64,000 bases of DNA from Pseudoalteromonas sp. T1lg23B. Lineage in GTDB: Bacteria > Pseudomonadota > Gammaproteobacteria > Enterobacterales > Alteromonadaceae. The stretch is from contig NZ_PQBZ01000030.1 of assembly GCF_002964665.1 (NCBI RefSeq), positions 357,109 through 421,108 of the forward strand. The letters run 5' to 3'. The notes beneath the pieces are model-generated. The model was given only the letters and a program-made list of their open reading frames with translations. It did not search any database and was not told the DNA's origin. This document shows, piece by piece, positions 17,814 to 26,614 of the stretch. Positions within the stretch are counted from its first letter, which is position 1; every line of letters begins with the position of its first letter. The translations under genes and the position numbers were made by a program.

Positions 17814-20180
17814 TTAGAAGAAAATATAATCTAAACGCACTGCCAATGTTCTGCCTTGCAAGAACTCAATGTATTTTTGTGCTGTCGTACTGTCAGTTCG
17901 ACTGCGATCACTTTGATACTTAATTGCTTCTTTATTGAAAACATTATTGAGGTGTAAACTGAGTTTGACGTTGTCATTTACTTCATATCGAGCAGACAAG
18001 TTGAACACTTGGTATGCAGGTACATTGTCGCCATCTTTTGTATTGAAGTGAGTTTTGTACTTGCCATAAGCACTTACATCTGCGCGAATAAACGCTGGAC
18101 GACCCCTAAATTCGAACTCTTGATCTAGAGCGATATAGGCGTTGTACTTAGGAACCAGTGCCATTTCATCACCTTTACTTCCACCGATTGAAGCATTGTC
18201 TTCAGTGAGCTCTGACTTAGTGTAAGACGCGTTGACGATAAGTGACAGGTCATCAGTCAAACTTGCTGTAGATTCAAATTCAAGACCACGTGACTGAGCA
18301 GCACCTGCATTGGCTGTGTAACTAAAGCCACATGTGTCCATATAGATGTCGGTTTTGATATCTGTCCAATCAATATGATATACCGCAGAGCTGAAGCTGA
18401 AGCGGCCATCAAATAAAGAAGCTTTGACACCTAACTCATAGTTATCAATCGCATCAGAAGTGTATCTATCTTTACGGTTACCGGCTTTAGGGTCATTAAC
18501 ACAAGCTTGTGCCAATGGGCCATTGTTACCACCAGGGCGATAACCTTCTGAGTAGAGGGCATAAACTGAGTAATGCTTTTCAGGGCGCCAAGATGCACTT
18601 AACTTGTAACGGTTACCATCTTCTTGGCCTGCAGTCAGTGTTACGTTTTCTGACCATACACCTTCTGTTTCAGTGTGGCTGTAGTCTTCAAGGTCGAAAC
18701 GACGCACACCGGCGTTAATTTCAAACTCACCCAAGTCTTGGGTTTGGAAGGTGTAGCTCACATCAGCAAACAGGGCTTGTTCTTCTTCCCATGCGCTGTA
18801 ACGTCTTAGGTTCCAGATTTTTGCCGGGTCGCCAAATTTATCGATACCCATTTGGCGAGCATCTACATCCCACCAGTACTGGGCTGCAGCTGCAACTTTA
18901 TCGCCAAGCTCTAGGTATTGCCATTGGTAGTCAGGGGTATTGGGTTCTTCAGTTTTATCGTAGAAGAAGCCAACCGTCCAGCTCAGTGGGCTATTAGCGT
19001 CGAGGTTTTGCAATCTAACTTCATGGGTTGTGCGCTCATATTCGTCATGATTAATGATCCATGTTTTAAACATATCTGAGGCATCAAGACGTGACCAATC
19101 ATCTAGGGAATGGGTCTCATAATCACGATAAGAACCGGTGTAACTCAGCGAGGCAACATCCGCGATGTTATCGACATTGATGGCGATAGAGAACAGGTCT
19201 GTTTGCTCTTCTTCCCAATAATCAAAGGTGTTATAAACAGAGTATTTATCAATTGCACCAGTGATAAACTCGCTGCCTTGTACACAACGCACACGTCCCC
19301 AATCAGGATTACACTCGTTCCATGTATGAGAGACTGTATAGCCGTACTTGGCATCGGGGTCATCTTTATAATCTAAGCTAAAATATCCACCAGGCTTTGA
19401 GGTATCACCGAGCGTGGTGCCTTGAGGATTACGTTCGTCTCTTACATAGGCAAAATTGATGGTGGTGCCTTCCATAGGTTGCCATAGTAGTTGAGTACGC
19501 AAGAAGCTGGTTTTACTTTCTCTTTGTACACCTGTGGCCTTATTGACCATAGGACCCATATTGTTGGTGATATTGCCGTTTACACGCATGGCTAGGGTGT
19601 TATCAACTAAAGGAATGTTGATACCCAAGGACATGCTGCTGTCGTAGCCATCAACGTCTTTTTCAGCAGAGCCTTGCATGGTGCCAAATAGTTCGAATTC
19701 ATCAAGGCGAGGCTTGTTGGTGATCACACGAACCGTACCACCAATGGCATTAGAGCCATAGAGCGTCCCTTGCGGGCCACGTAAAATTTCAACTCGTTCT
19801 ATATCTGCTAAGTTGGTAAATTCGTACGGAATATCATCAGTAAAAATAGCGGTTGTGTCTGGTGTGGTGTCATTACCACCGCTTAGGCCTCGAAGAATCA
19901 ACTCGCCTCGCGGTGCTGCAGCCCCCGCCAATGTGCGGTAGATATCGCTGGCATCTAAATAGTTGCGGTTGCTCATTTCTGCGGCTGACACAGCTGAGAC
20001 ACTCATTGGAATTTCGAGTATTGACTCAACCTTTTTACGAGATGTCACCGTGATGACTTCGAGTGATTGTTGATTTTCATCCGCGCCTGCATCCGCAGCG
20101 GCAACAGTGGGTAACATGAACAGAGAGCTGAAAATCGCTGTACTGATCAAGCTTCTTTTAAGTAACTTATTATTATTCAT
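17814..20180 (-). CDS. TonB-dependent outer-membrane receptor
   Basis: A 788-residue TonB-dependent receptor with a signal peptide (cleavage near AAADAGADE). The TonB box region reads LEVITVTSRKK. The plug domain (about 40-160) has the signature ADIERVEILRGPQGTLYGSNAIGGTVRVIT. A 22-strand barrel follows, and the last residues YIFF fit the C-terminal aromatic rule for outer-membrane insertion. Start ATG 20180 has AAGGAAAA upstream. The substrate is unknown: no siderophore, B12 or glycan-use genes adjoin it. Sequence style resembles the large receptors of marine Alteromonadales. It is transcribed alone and ends at a bidirectional terminator. Confidence 0.93.
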   Translation of the reverse strand: MNNNKLLKRSLISTAIFSSLFMLPTVAAADAGADENQQSLEVITVTSRKKVESILEIPMSVSAVSAAEMSNRNYLDASDIYRTLAGAAAPRGELILRGLSGGNDTTPDTTAIFTDDIPYEFTNLADIERVEILRGPQGTLYGSNAIGGTVRVITNKPRLDEFELFGTMQGSAEKDVDGYDSSMSLGINIPLVDNTLAMRVNGNITNNMGPMVNKATGVQRESKTSFLRTQLLWQPMEGTTINFAYVRDERNPQGTTLGDTSKPGGYFSLDYKDDPDAKYGYTVSHTWNECNPDWGRVRCVQGSEFITGAIDKYSVYNTFDYWEEEQTDLFSIAINVDNIADVASLSYTGSYRDYETHSLDDWSRLDASDMFKTWIINHDEYERTTHEVRLQNLDANSPLSWTVGFFYDKTEEPNTPDYQWQYLELGDKVAAAAQYWWDVDARQMGIDKFGDPAKIWNLRRYSAWEEEQALFADVSYTFQTQDLGEFEINAGVRRFDLEDYSHTETEGVWSENVTLTAGQEDGNRYKLSASWRPEKHYSVYALYSEGYRPGGNNGPLAQACVNDPKAGNRKDRYTSDAIDNYELGVKASLFDGRFSFSSAVYHIDWTDIKTDIYMDTCGFSYTANAGAAQSRGLEFESTASLTDDLSLIVNASYTKSELTEDNASIGGSKGDEMALVPKYNAYIALDQEFEFRGRPAFIRADVSAYGKYKTHFNTKDGDNVPAYQVFNLSARYEVNDNVKLSLHLNNVFNKEAIKYQSDRSRTDSTTAQKYIEFLQGRTLAVRLDYIFF

Positions 20181-20454
20181 ACATTTTCCTTGTGAACAAT
20201 ATGGTAATTATTGCGGGGATCAGATTACGGTAGTTTCCTTAATCAAACAATAATCTTTTGTTATATTTTTAGTTACATATGGTGGGAAAATGCATATTAA
20301 TTATAGAGTTACGATCGTTAAAAGGAGCTTAGTGACCAGAGTTCTTATATAAGTCGTTGATATTTTATGGTTTTATTTTCTTGCAAGCTGGGGTGCCTGA
20401 AAAATACAAGCACCCGCTGAAGGTAGAGCATAAATTCGGTTTATAACCTGTCAG

Positions 20455-20883
20455 TTAGTTAACCGTTAGCTCTACAGCAATGTTGCCTCGAGTTGCATTC
20501 GAATATGGACATACCTGATGTGCTTTTTCAACCAGCTGCTGAGCTTCTTCTTTTGGCATTGAGGGGATAGTGACAGCGAGCTTCACGGCAATACCAAAAC
20601 CACCCTCTATCGCACCAATATCCACTTGCGAGTCAATTTTTGTATCCGCTGGCAGTGATTTTTTGCTTTGCCCTGCAACAAATTTAAGCGCACCAATAAA
20701 ACACGCCGCGTAACCTGCCGCGAATAATTGCTCAGGGTTGGTACCTGGGCCGTCATCACCGCCTAATCCTTTGGGTGTTGAAAGTTTCACGTCTAGGCGT
20801 GAGTCGTTAGATTTTGCTGTACCTTCACGGCCACCAGTAGCTGTGGCATGTGCGCTGTATGCAACAGATTGTAATGTATTCAT
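20455..20883 (-). CDS. ohr: Organic hydroperoxide resistance protein (Ohr/OsmC family)
   Basis: A 142-residue thiol peroxidase that reduces organic hydroperoxides. Start ATG 20883 is preceded by AAGGAG. Both redox cysteines are in place: the peroxidatic one in GYAACFIGALKF and the resolving one in AHQVCPYSNATRGN. The family C-terminal motif NIAVELTV is present. It is divergent from an OhrR-type repressor with shared palindromic operators. The length and motifs are those of Ohr rather than OsmC. Confidence 0.95.
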   Translation of the reverse strand: MNTLQSVAYSAHATATGGREGTAKSNDSRLDVKLSTPKGLGGDDGPGTNPEQLFAAGYAACFIGALKFVAGQSKKSLPADTKIDSQVDIGAIEGGFGIAVKLAVTIPSMPKEEAQQLVEKAHQVCPYSNATRGNIAVELTVN

Positions 20884-20912
20884 AGTGTGCTCCTTGTGTA
20901 TTTCAAAATTAG

Positions 20913-20967
20913 TTTGCATGCAAAGTATATGTGTAAAAATCAAATTTGCAAATACTTTGTGTACAAA
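20913..20967. promoter_or_regulatory. OhrR operator region with three TTTG/CAAA palindromes
   Basis: The 110-bp divergent region contains TTTGCATGCAAA (20913-20924, perfect), ATTTGCAAAT (20944-20953, perfect) and TTTGT-GT-ACAAA (20956-20967). All are built on TTTG...CAAA half-sites. They sit between ohr and the MarR-type gene, where OhrR operators are expected. Confidence 0.6.
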
Positions 20968-20993
20968 ATAAAATATCTCAAGAGGTAAATGCC

Positions 20994-21422
20994 ATGAATG
21001 ACAGCCAACTTAAACTAGAAAACCAGCTATGCCATCGCCTTTATATGGCGGCCAATGGTATCGTAAGAAGTTATCGGCCCTTGCTTGAGGCCATTGATTT
21101 AACTTATCCACAATATGTGGTGATGATGGCCATGTGGGAACACGACAAGCTCACCATCGCGAGTCTCCTAGAGAAAACAGCCATCGATGGTGGGGCAATG
21201 ACATTGATCTTGAAGAAGATGCTTGGCAAGTCTTTGTTGGACATCGTCAGAGATGAGCATGATAAACGTAAAAAGTGGGTGACATTAACCCAGCAAGGGC
21301 GGCAACTTAAATCTCAAGCCCTGCAAATTCCAGAGCAAATTCGTTGTGGCTTTCCAAATGTCAGCACAGAGGATCTGCAACAGCTGACTCAGCTCTTGGA
21401 TAAGGTGTTGGTTGACTTGTAA
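20994..21422 (+). CDS. ohrR: OhrR, MarR-family peroxide-sensing repressor
   Basis: A 142-residue MarR-family protein from ATG 20994, with AGAGG upstream. The N-terminal helix contains the reactive cysteine (ENQLCHRLYMAAN, residue 13), as in OhrR. The winged helix (about 55-100) reads LTIASLLEKTAIDGGAMTLILKKM...KRKKWVTLTQQG. A further Cys lies near residue 118 (QIRCGFPN), close to where two-Cys OhrR proteins have their partner. It should repress ohr until oxidised by organic peroxides. Confidence 0.92.
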   Translation: MNDSQLKLENQLCHRLYMAANGIVRSYRPLLEAIDLTYPQYVVMMAMWEHDKLTIASLLEKTAIDGGAMTLILKKMLGKSLLDIVRDEHDKRKKWVTLTQQGRQLKSQALQIPEQIRCGFPNVSTEDLQQLTQLLDKVLVDL

Positions 21423-21614
21423 AACACCTTAAGAGGGTTTTGGATAGAATTACCTGAGATTCATGGCATACGTATACACACAGGTGGTGTTCTAATTTTT
21501 ATTTGAATACAACGCATAAGTTTTACATACTGAATATCAATTAATGGTAAGAGGTCAGAGGTGAAGAAGCGTCATCTTTCTTCTTAATGGCCTTAATAAT
21601 GGAGTGCGTTGTGT

Positions 21615-22673
21615 ATGAAGAAGACTTATCTAATCGTTGCAGGACTGCTTAGTGTACTGCTGGTATGGTTTTTGTCTGATGAACAATCAGGCACAGAAAC
21701 CAAACCTTTAGTTAAGCCCCAAAAAGCGGTGAACATGCCCATGGTTGGGCAATTTCCTAGTGCTGCAACACAACCAAAGGCGCAGGTATCAGTTAAGCCA
21801 GAAGTAACACAAACTGCCCGTCAGCTGAGCGAAGCGGCACAGCAGGTAGCGATTCAATACGAGCAGGCGCTTAAATACCCCCCATATTCTCAGCCGTTAA
21901 CCGAGTATGATGAAGATAGGCTCAATCCGAATTATTTTTACCCTGTGACTAGCTTAGTCGAAGGCAGTGATAAGCCCCTAAGTGTTAAGTTGTCTAAGTA
22001 TCGTTACGTGTATCCAGAAGACATTGTGGTTGAGGTAACAGGCCCGGATTTGAAAGAGGTAGAGCTTAAATTGCTTGATATCGATACGCAGCAGGAGTAT
22101 GCCTCGACAACCCTACAAAATGGCCCTTTTACAGGTCGTTTCAAAGGAGAAAAGCAATTTCCTCGCGCTCTGCAATTGGTTGCTAACGCCAAATTAGCAG
22201 ATAAAAAAGTGCCCGTAGTGGCGCAGTTTCAATATATGCAGCCTAGCGCCAAAATCGTCGATGTATCTGATGTTTACCCACAAAATGACAATATGTTCAT
22301 TGTGCTTACTTTAGATGTCAGCAATCCTGGCACATATCGGGTAAGAGCTAACTTATTCACAGCTGATGGACAGCCATTGGCGCATCTAGTGAGTAAAGAG
22401 AAGTTATCAAAAGGCACACAAAGCATGACGCTAAAGGCACATTGGTCAGTACTTAGAGCAAATATGTCAAATATGCAGCTGTCTGGTTTTGTCGTGGAGC
22501 GTATGTCACCCAGTCCTTCGGAGCCCGCTAGTTACGGCAGTAGTGACATTAAAACTTTTGAAATCAAAGATTTTGCATTCGATAGCTTACAACAGCTTCC
22601 TTATCAAGCGTCTTCTCAAGAACAACAAAGTCTAGAGTTTTTACGTCACCTTGCGAGTGAAGGACAATTGTAG
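21615..22673 (+). CDS. Exported or membrane-anchored protein of unknown function
   Basis: A 352-residue protein not assigned to any family. Start ATG 21615 lies downstream of GGAG at 21601. An N-terminal hydrophobic segment (TYLIVAGLLSVLLVWFL) acts as a signal or anchor. A low-complexity linker rich in Pro, Lys and Gln follows to about residue 75. The rest (about 95-330) alternates beta-type segments such as PEDIVVEVTGPDLKEVELKLLD and PGTYRVRANLFTADGQPLA, suggesting one or two Ig-like or carboxypeptidase-regulatory-like sandwiches. It lacks cysteines beyond the N-terminus. It is a single gene followed by a terminator. A periplasmic location is inferred. Confidence 0.6.
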   Translation: MKKTYLIVAGLLSVLLVWFLSDEQSGTETKPLVKPQKAVNMPMVGQFPSAATQPKAQVSVKPEVTQTARQLSEAAQQVAIQYEQALKYPPYSQPLTEYDEDRLNPNYFYPVTSLVEGSDKPLSVKLSKYRYVYPEDIVVEVTGPDLKEVELKLLDIDTQQEYASTTLQNGPFTGRFKGEKQFPRALQLVANAKLADKKVPVVAQFQYMQPSAKIVDVSDVYPQNDNMFIVLTLDVSNPGTYRVRANLFTADGQPLAHLVSKEKLSKGTQSMTLKAHWSVLRANMSNMQLSGFVVERMSPSPSEPASYGSSDIKTFEIKDFAFDSLQQLPYQASSQEQQSLEFLRHLASEGQL

Positions 22674-22982
22674 CAGTCACAGGCTTATCTAATTGCCGAT
22701 TAAAAACCGATAAAAAGCGTATTAATCCTCCTAAAACCGCCATTTAAGGTGGTTTTAGGCATTTTTTCTGCAAAATTCACTGTCTCATAATCTACATACT
22801 CAGTTGATTTCTTTGCTATTAATTTATCAATACCGTCTTTATCGTTCATTTAAATATCACTTTTGTAAATTTAATGTTGAAATTTGAGTTTTTGTTAAAC
22901 ATACTGGAATGACTCAGTGATACGAGGTCTGATGTCTGAGTTCATAAACCATAAAAAATAAAATAAATACTCAGGAGTTTAC
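22674..22982. other. Intergenic stretch with terminator only
   Basis: About 310 bases between the exported protein and the lipase-like gene. Apart from the terminator at 22730-22768, the sequence is A/T-rich upstream region of the lipase gene, ending in CAGGAG before its ATG. No small gene or RNA was recognised. Confidence 0.6.
22730..22768 (+). terminator. Terminator after exported-protein gene
   Basis: CCTAAAACCGCC (22730-22741) pairs with GGTGGTTTTAGG (22748-22759) with one mismatch and is followed by CATTTTTT. Confidence 0.85.
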
Positions 22983-24047
22983 ATGAACAACAAATGCAGC
23001 AAGTTGAGCATAAAGGCTTTCGCCGCTTTTATGTTGTGTGTACTGAGCAGTTTTGCAGCACACAGTAACGAATATAAAACTATCTTGATCCACGGTTTTC
23101 AACCGGGTCAACTCCTAAACCCCAATGGTACGAATGTAGTCAGTGATGGCCAGTCATATTGGACATCGTTCTGGGGCAATAAAGCGGATGAGCGCATAGA
23201 TTGGCCATCGTATGAGCGGTTAGAAGGAAAAATTGCTACTGATTGGTTGTGGCCCAAACTAAAGCAGTTTTCGCAATCAAACCTTTGTGAACCGGGATGT
23301 GTCTTGTTGACGCACTCAACAGGTGATTTAGTGGCGCGCTACATTATTGATAATCAGGCAAATTGGCTTGAAAATGCAGGTTTACAGCCACTGAATATCG
23401 TCGCTACATTTGATATTGCAGGTGCGGGTGGAGGAAGTGAGTTAGCTGATACTGCGGTGAGTGCTTTAATGGGTGGACATTTTTGGGATCCACTTGTAGA
23501 GCAAGCAATTAAATTGTGGTTAGGTAGCACAACAGTGAATGCGCTGGGTATTTTGCACGATTTAAAAGTAAATAATGCGCGTAAAATTGCTCCTCAGCCG
23601 TCAAGCCGTGCGCCGCGTTTGCGTTTTGTTGCCAACTCAAGTGATTACTATGGTGTGACGAGTCCATTTCTAAAAGGTAGTGATGATGGCGTGGTAGCTT
23701 CTCACTCTGCATGTGGTGCCAGCAAAGCGGCTAAATTTGGTAGCTGCTCACAACAAATCGCGATGGATGGCCAGTTGACAGCGCAAGATGACGCAGTGAG
23801 TGGCTTTATGCCCTACCATTATCCGTTGATCATGGCGGATGGATACACTCATGGCACTATTCGAGAGGCTGGACACCATGGCAAGGTGACCATTGCACAA
23901 AACAACATTGGTGTAGCTGGTAACAATATTGGTTTTCAAACCTATGATAAGAGCACCGGTTTTTGGGTCTTTAAAAAGCATTATCGCTACGTGAAAGATT
24001 CAGAGACGCTAGGTGTGTCGCAGCTCATCAATAACGTACTTCCATAG
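22983..24047 (+). CDS. Secreted alpha/beta hydrolase, lipase-like
   Basis: A 354-residue exported hydrolase with a signal peptide (FAAFMLCVLSSFAAHSN). The first strand and oxyanion turn read TILIHGFQPG, and the nucleophile elbow is LLTHSTGDLVARY, where Ser sits in THSTG (the first Gly of GxSxG replaced by Thr). A Gly-rich segment follows (FDIAGAGGGSELAD). Candidate acid and His are in SDDGVVASHSACG and the later YTHGTIREAGHHGK. Two cysteine pairs may form disulfides. Substrate class (lipid or polyester) is a guess from the fold. Start ATG 22983 has CAGGAG upstream. Monocistronic. Confidence 0.78.
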   Translation: MNNKCSKLSIKAFAAFMLCVLSSFAAHSNEYKTILIHGFQPGQLLNPNGTNVVSDGQSYWTSFWGNKADERIDWPSYERLEGKIATDWLWPKLKQFSQSNLCEPGCVLLTHSTGDLVARYIIDNQANWLENAGLQPLNIVATFDIAGAGGGSELADTAVSALMGGHFWDPLVEQAIKLWLGSTTVNALGILHDLKVNNARKIAPQPSSRAPRLRFVANSSDYYGVTSPFLKGSDDGVVASHSACGASKAAKFGSCSQQIAMDGQLTAQDDAVSGFMPYHYPLIMADGYTHGTIREAGHHGKVTIAQNNIGVAGNNIGFQTYDKSTGFWVFKKHYRYVKDSETLGVSQLINNVLP

Positions 24048-24060
24048 TATCCCCGACCAT

Positions 24061-24094
24061 AAAAACGACGGGCTAGCAAATGCTCGTCGTTTTT
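24061..24094. terminator. Bidirectional terminator
   Basis: AAAAACGACG (24061-24070) pairs with CGTCGTTTTT (24085-24094), with an inner GC pair. It lies between the convergent hydrolase and epimerase genes. Confidence 0.85.
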
Positions 24095-24126
24095 ATTCGA
24101 TATAGCAAGCAGCCTTCTAGACGGTA

Positions 24127-25032
24127 CTATCTATCTCTGACCAATAAACTTGTGAATGCGTCGTTGATATCACTAAATCTAAAGTGATAACCGGATTTCA
24201 GCACTCGTTTAGGTACTACGGCCTGCCCGTAGATGAGTAGCTCAGCCATTTCACCAAACATCAGTCGCAAAGCTTTTTCGGGCATTTTAAATAGGGTAGG
24301 CCGGTGTAAAACCTGCCCCAGTGCTTTGGTAAATTCCAGATTGCTAACAGGTGAAGGCGCGGTGACATTAAAGATACCACTGAGCTCGCGGTGTTTAAGC
24401 AAATACAAGATGATGTGTACCATGTCATCAATGTGGATCCAAGACATCATTTGCTCTCCGCTGGCAAGTGGTCCGCCTAATCCAAACTTGAAAGCAGGCA
24501 GCATTTTCTTTAGTGCTCCGCCATGTTGGCTTAGTACAATGCCAGTGCGCAAAATACAGACTCTGGTTTGCTCGCTTTGGGCTTTCAAAGCAAGCTCCTC
24601 CCATTGCTTACAAAGTTGATGACTAAATTCTGGATGTGGGTTTTGGCAGGATTCATCAATGATTGCATCGTTAGCTTGTCGCCCATAAAACCCAACCGCA
24701 CTACCAGAAATTAAAGTATGAGGAGGGGTGTCAGCTGCAGCTATTTTATTAACTAATTGTTCTGTGATATCTAATCTGCTTTCACAAATGGCGCGCTTTT
24801 GTTTTGCGCTCCAACGTTTATCTGCGATTGGCTCACCCGCAAGATTAATTACGGCGTCAATATTGTCAAAATCGATATGTCCTAAGGTATCTACACAGGT
24901 CACACGGCTTCTAAATTGCTGCTGAGCTTTGACTATATTTCGGGTTAGCACGCTGACTTGATGCTTATTGTATAAAAACCGACACAGCTGATCGCCGATT
25001 AAACCGGTTGCGCCAGTGATCAATATATTCAT
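24127..25032 (-). CDS. TIGR01777/YfcH-family NAD(P)-dependent epimerase
   Basis: A 301-residue short-chain epimerase-like protein (SDR39U1 type). The glycine-rich nucleotide loop is at the N-terminus (MNILITGATGLIGDQLCRFL). Other family marks are INLAGEPIADKRWSAKQKRAI, the SGSAVGFYG segment that provides Ser and Tyr, and the C-terminal DUF1731-like region with RVLKSGYHFRFSDINDAF. Known relatives have no firm physiological substrate. It is a single gene facing the hydrolase and divergent from the AI-2E permease gene. Confidence 0.9.
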   Translation of the reverse strand: MNILITGATGLIGDQLCRFLYNKHQVSVLTRNIVKAQQQFRSRVTCVDTLGHIDFDNIDAVINLAGEPIADKRWSAKQKRAICESRLDITEQLVNKIAAADTPPHTLISGSAVGFYGRQANDAIIDESCQNPHPEFSHQLCKQWEELALKAQSEQTRVCILRTGIVLSQHGGALKKMLPAFKFGLGGPLASGEQMMSWIHIDDMVHIILYLLKHRELSGIFNVTAPSPVSNLEFTKALGQVLHRPTLFKMPEKALRLMFGEMAELLIYGQAVVPKRVLKSGYHFRFSDINDAFTSLLVRDR

Positions 25033-25163
25033 AAACGCGATGCTCTAAATCTTTATCTATATCATTAGTGTAGGTAATTTACGGTAAATACTGAATAAAG
25101 ATCAGAACGTTTTATTTTATGCTCGTTTCCATTACACTTTGAAAAAAATACTAAGGAAGCCAA

Positions 25164-26186
25164 GTGTCTTCATTATCAGGAATAAATAAGAGTCTCGTTG
25201 TTTTAGCGTCATTGGTTATCGTGCTTGCGGGTATTAAATTAGCCAGCGATATTGTAGTGCCTTTTATACTCGCTGCTTTTATCGCCATTATTTGTAACCC
25301 ATTATTGAAGTTTTTTGCGCGTTTTCATATTCCCAAAGGGCTCGCTATTATTCTTGTGATTGCTTTGGTGTTAGCTATCGGGACCAGCATAGCGGGGTTG
25401 GTCGGACAATCAGTAAATGACTTTTCTCAGCAGTTGCCAAGTTATCGAGAGCAACTACAAAGCAAATTTATCTGGTTGGTTGATACCGCGGCTAAACACA
25501 ATATTTTGATAGACAAACAGCAAATTATCGCTTTATTCGATCCCGGAAAAATGATCGATATGGCCTCGTCAATGCTGACGGGGTTAGGTGGGGTAATGGC
25601 GAATGTGTTTTTGATTATTCTAACCGTGGTATTTATGTTGTTTGAAGCACCAATGATTGCCAACAAGGTCCACCTTGCACTAGATGACCCCGAAATGAAG
25701 TTAAAGCAAATAGATCGCTTTTTGGAGTCTATTAATTCTTATTTGGCAATAAAAACTCTCGTGTCGTTAGCAACAGGTATATGTGCGTCACTGATGTTGT
25801 GGTTATTGAATATAGACTATTTCATTTTGTGGGGGGTAGTTGCTTTTTTACTCAATTATATTCCCAATATTGGCTCTATTATTGCGGCAATACCGGCTGT
25901 TTTACTGGCTTTGATAACACAAGGACCACTTATTGCAGGTGTGGTTGCAGTAGGGTATGTCACGATAAATACTGTAATGGGTAATATTGTCGAACCTAAG
26001 TATATGGGACGGGGATTGGGGCTGTCAGCGCTCGTCGTGTTTCTATCTTTGATTTTCTGGGGCTGGTTACTCGGTACCGTTGGTATGCTACTTTCAGTCC
26101 CACTTACCATGGTGGTAAAAATCGCGTTAGAAAACAGCGAAGACGGACACTGGCTATCAACACTGCTTGGTAGCACGGAGCAGTGA
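25164..26186 (+). CDS. AI-2E family permease (PerM/YdiK-like)
   Basis: A 340-residue inner-membrane protein with about eight hydrophobic helices. The start is GTG 25164, with AAGGAAG upstream. The family core is visible: an N-terminal pair of helices (IVVPFILAAFIAIICNPLL), the amphipathic middle region with FSQQLPSYREQLQ, and the C-terminal signature NYIPNIGSIIAAIPAVLLAL...NIVEPKYMGRGLGLSALVVFLSLIFWGWLLG. Family members export autoinducer-2 (TqsA) or act as Na+/H+ antiporters; which applies here is unknown. Confidence 0.9.
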   Translation: MSSLSGINKSLVVLASLVIVLAGIKLASDIVVPFILAAFIAIICNPLLKFFARFHIPKGLAIILVIALVLAIGTSIAGLVGQSVNDFSQQLPSYREQLQSKFIWLVDTAAKHNILIDKQQIIALFDPGKMIDMASSMLTGLGGVMANVFLIILTVVFMLFEAPMIANKVHLALDDPEMKLKQIDRFLESINSYLAIKTLVSLATGICASLMLWLLNIDYFILWGVVAFLLNYIPNIGSIIAAIPAVLLALITQGPLIAGVVAVGYVTINTVMGNIVEPKYMGRGLGLSALVVFLSLIFWGWLLGTVGMLLSVPLTMVVKIALENSEDGHWLSTLLGSTEQ

Positions 26187-26191
26187 GCACC

Positions 26192-26614
26192 TTAGTAAGG
26201 TACCTGTAAATCTTCAATGTGTCGACGTAGCATTCGGATGCTACATTTTTTGTGCACAATGGATGCCTTAATAGAATTTGGTAGGGTATATAGATAACGC
26301 CATTTACAGGTGTCTTCCATATATTGCTCTTGATAAACTACCGCTCTTTTGATGATGGGCATCAATTGTGTGTTGCCCGTTTGCTCTTGTATGATTTCTA
26401 TGTCGTGCAGTAGTTTATTGATCCAACTTTGTTGGTATCTACGCAACATATCTAAGTTGCTGTCTAGGCACTGAATGTATACTTTAGAGTCAATAGGGTG
26501 GTAGCTCTCAAGCGTCGAGCAGTCAGTTAAGGAGACGTCTGTTGGGTTTGCATTGACAATTAGTGGAGATAGACACAATATCGCCGAGCTAATTTTTCTC
26601 ATAATTGAATTCAA
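26192..26614 (-). CDS. LprI-like periplasmic protein
   Basis: A protein of about 140 residues with a signal peptide (SSAILCLSPLIVNA). The mature part has the cysteine and aromatic spacing of the LprI/DUF1311 lysozyme-inhibitor-like family: DCSTLES, YIQCLDSNLDMLRRYQQSW, YMEDTCKWRY and HKKCSIRML. The upstream TTG 26614 has GAGG seven bases before it; an ATG at 26602 is the alternative. It overlaps the end of the sensor kinase gene, so it is the last gene of the PepSY-regulator-kinase operon. Family assignment is tentative. Confidence 0.6.
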   Translation of the reverse strand: MNSIMRKISSAILCLSPLIVNANPTDVSLTDCSTLESYHPIDSKVYIQCLDSNLDMLRRYQQSWINKLLHDIEIIQEQTGNTQLMPIIKRAVVYQEQYMEDTCKWRYLYTLPNSIKASIVHKKCSIRMLRRHIEDLQVPY

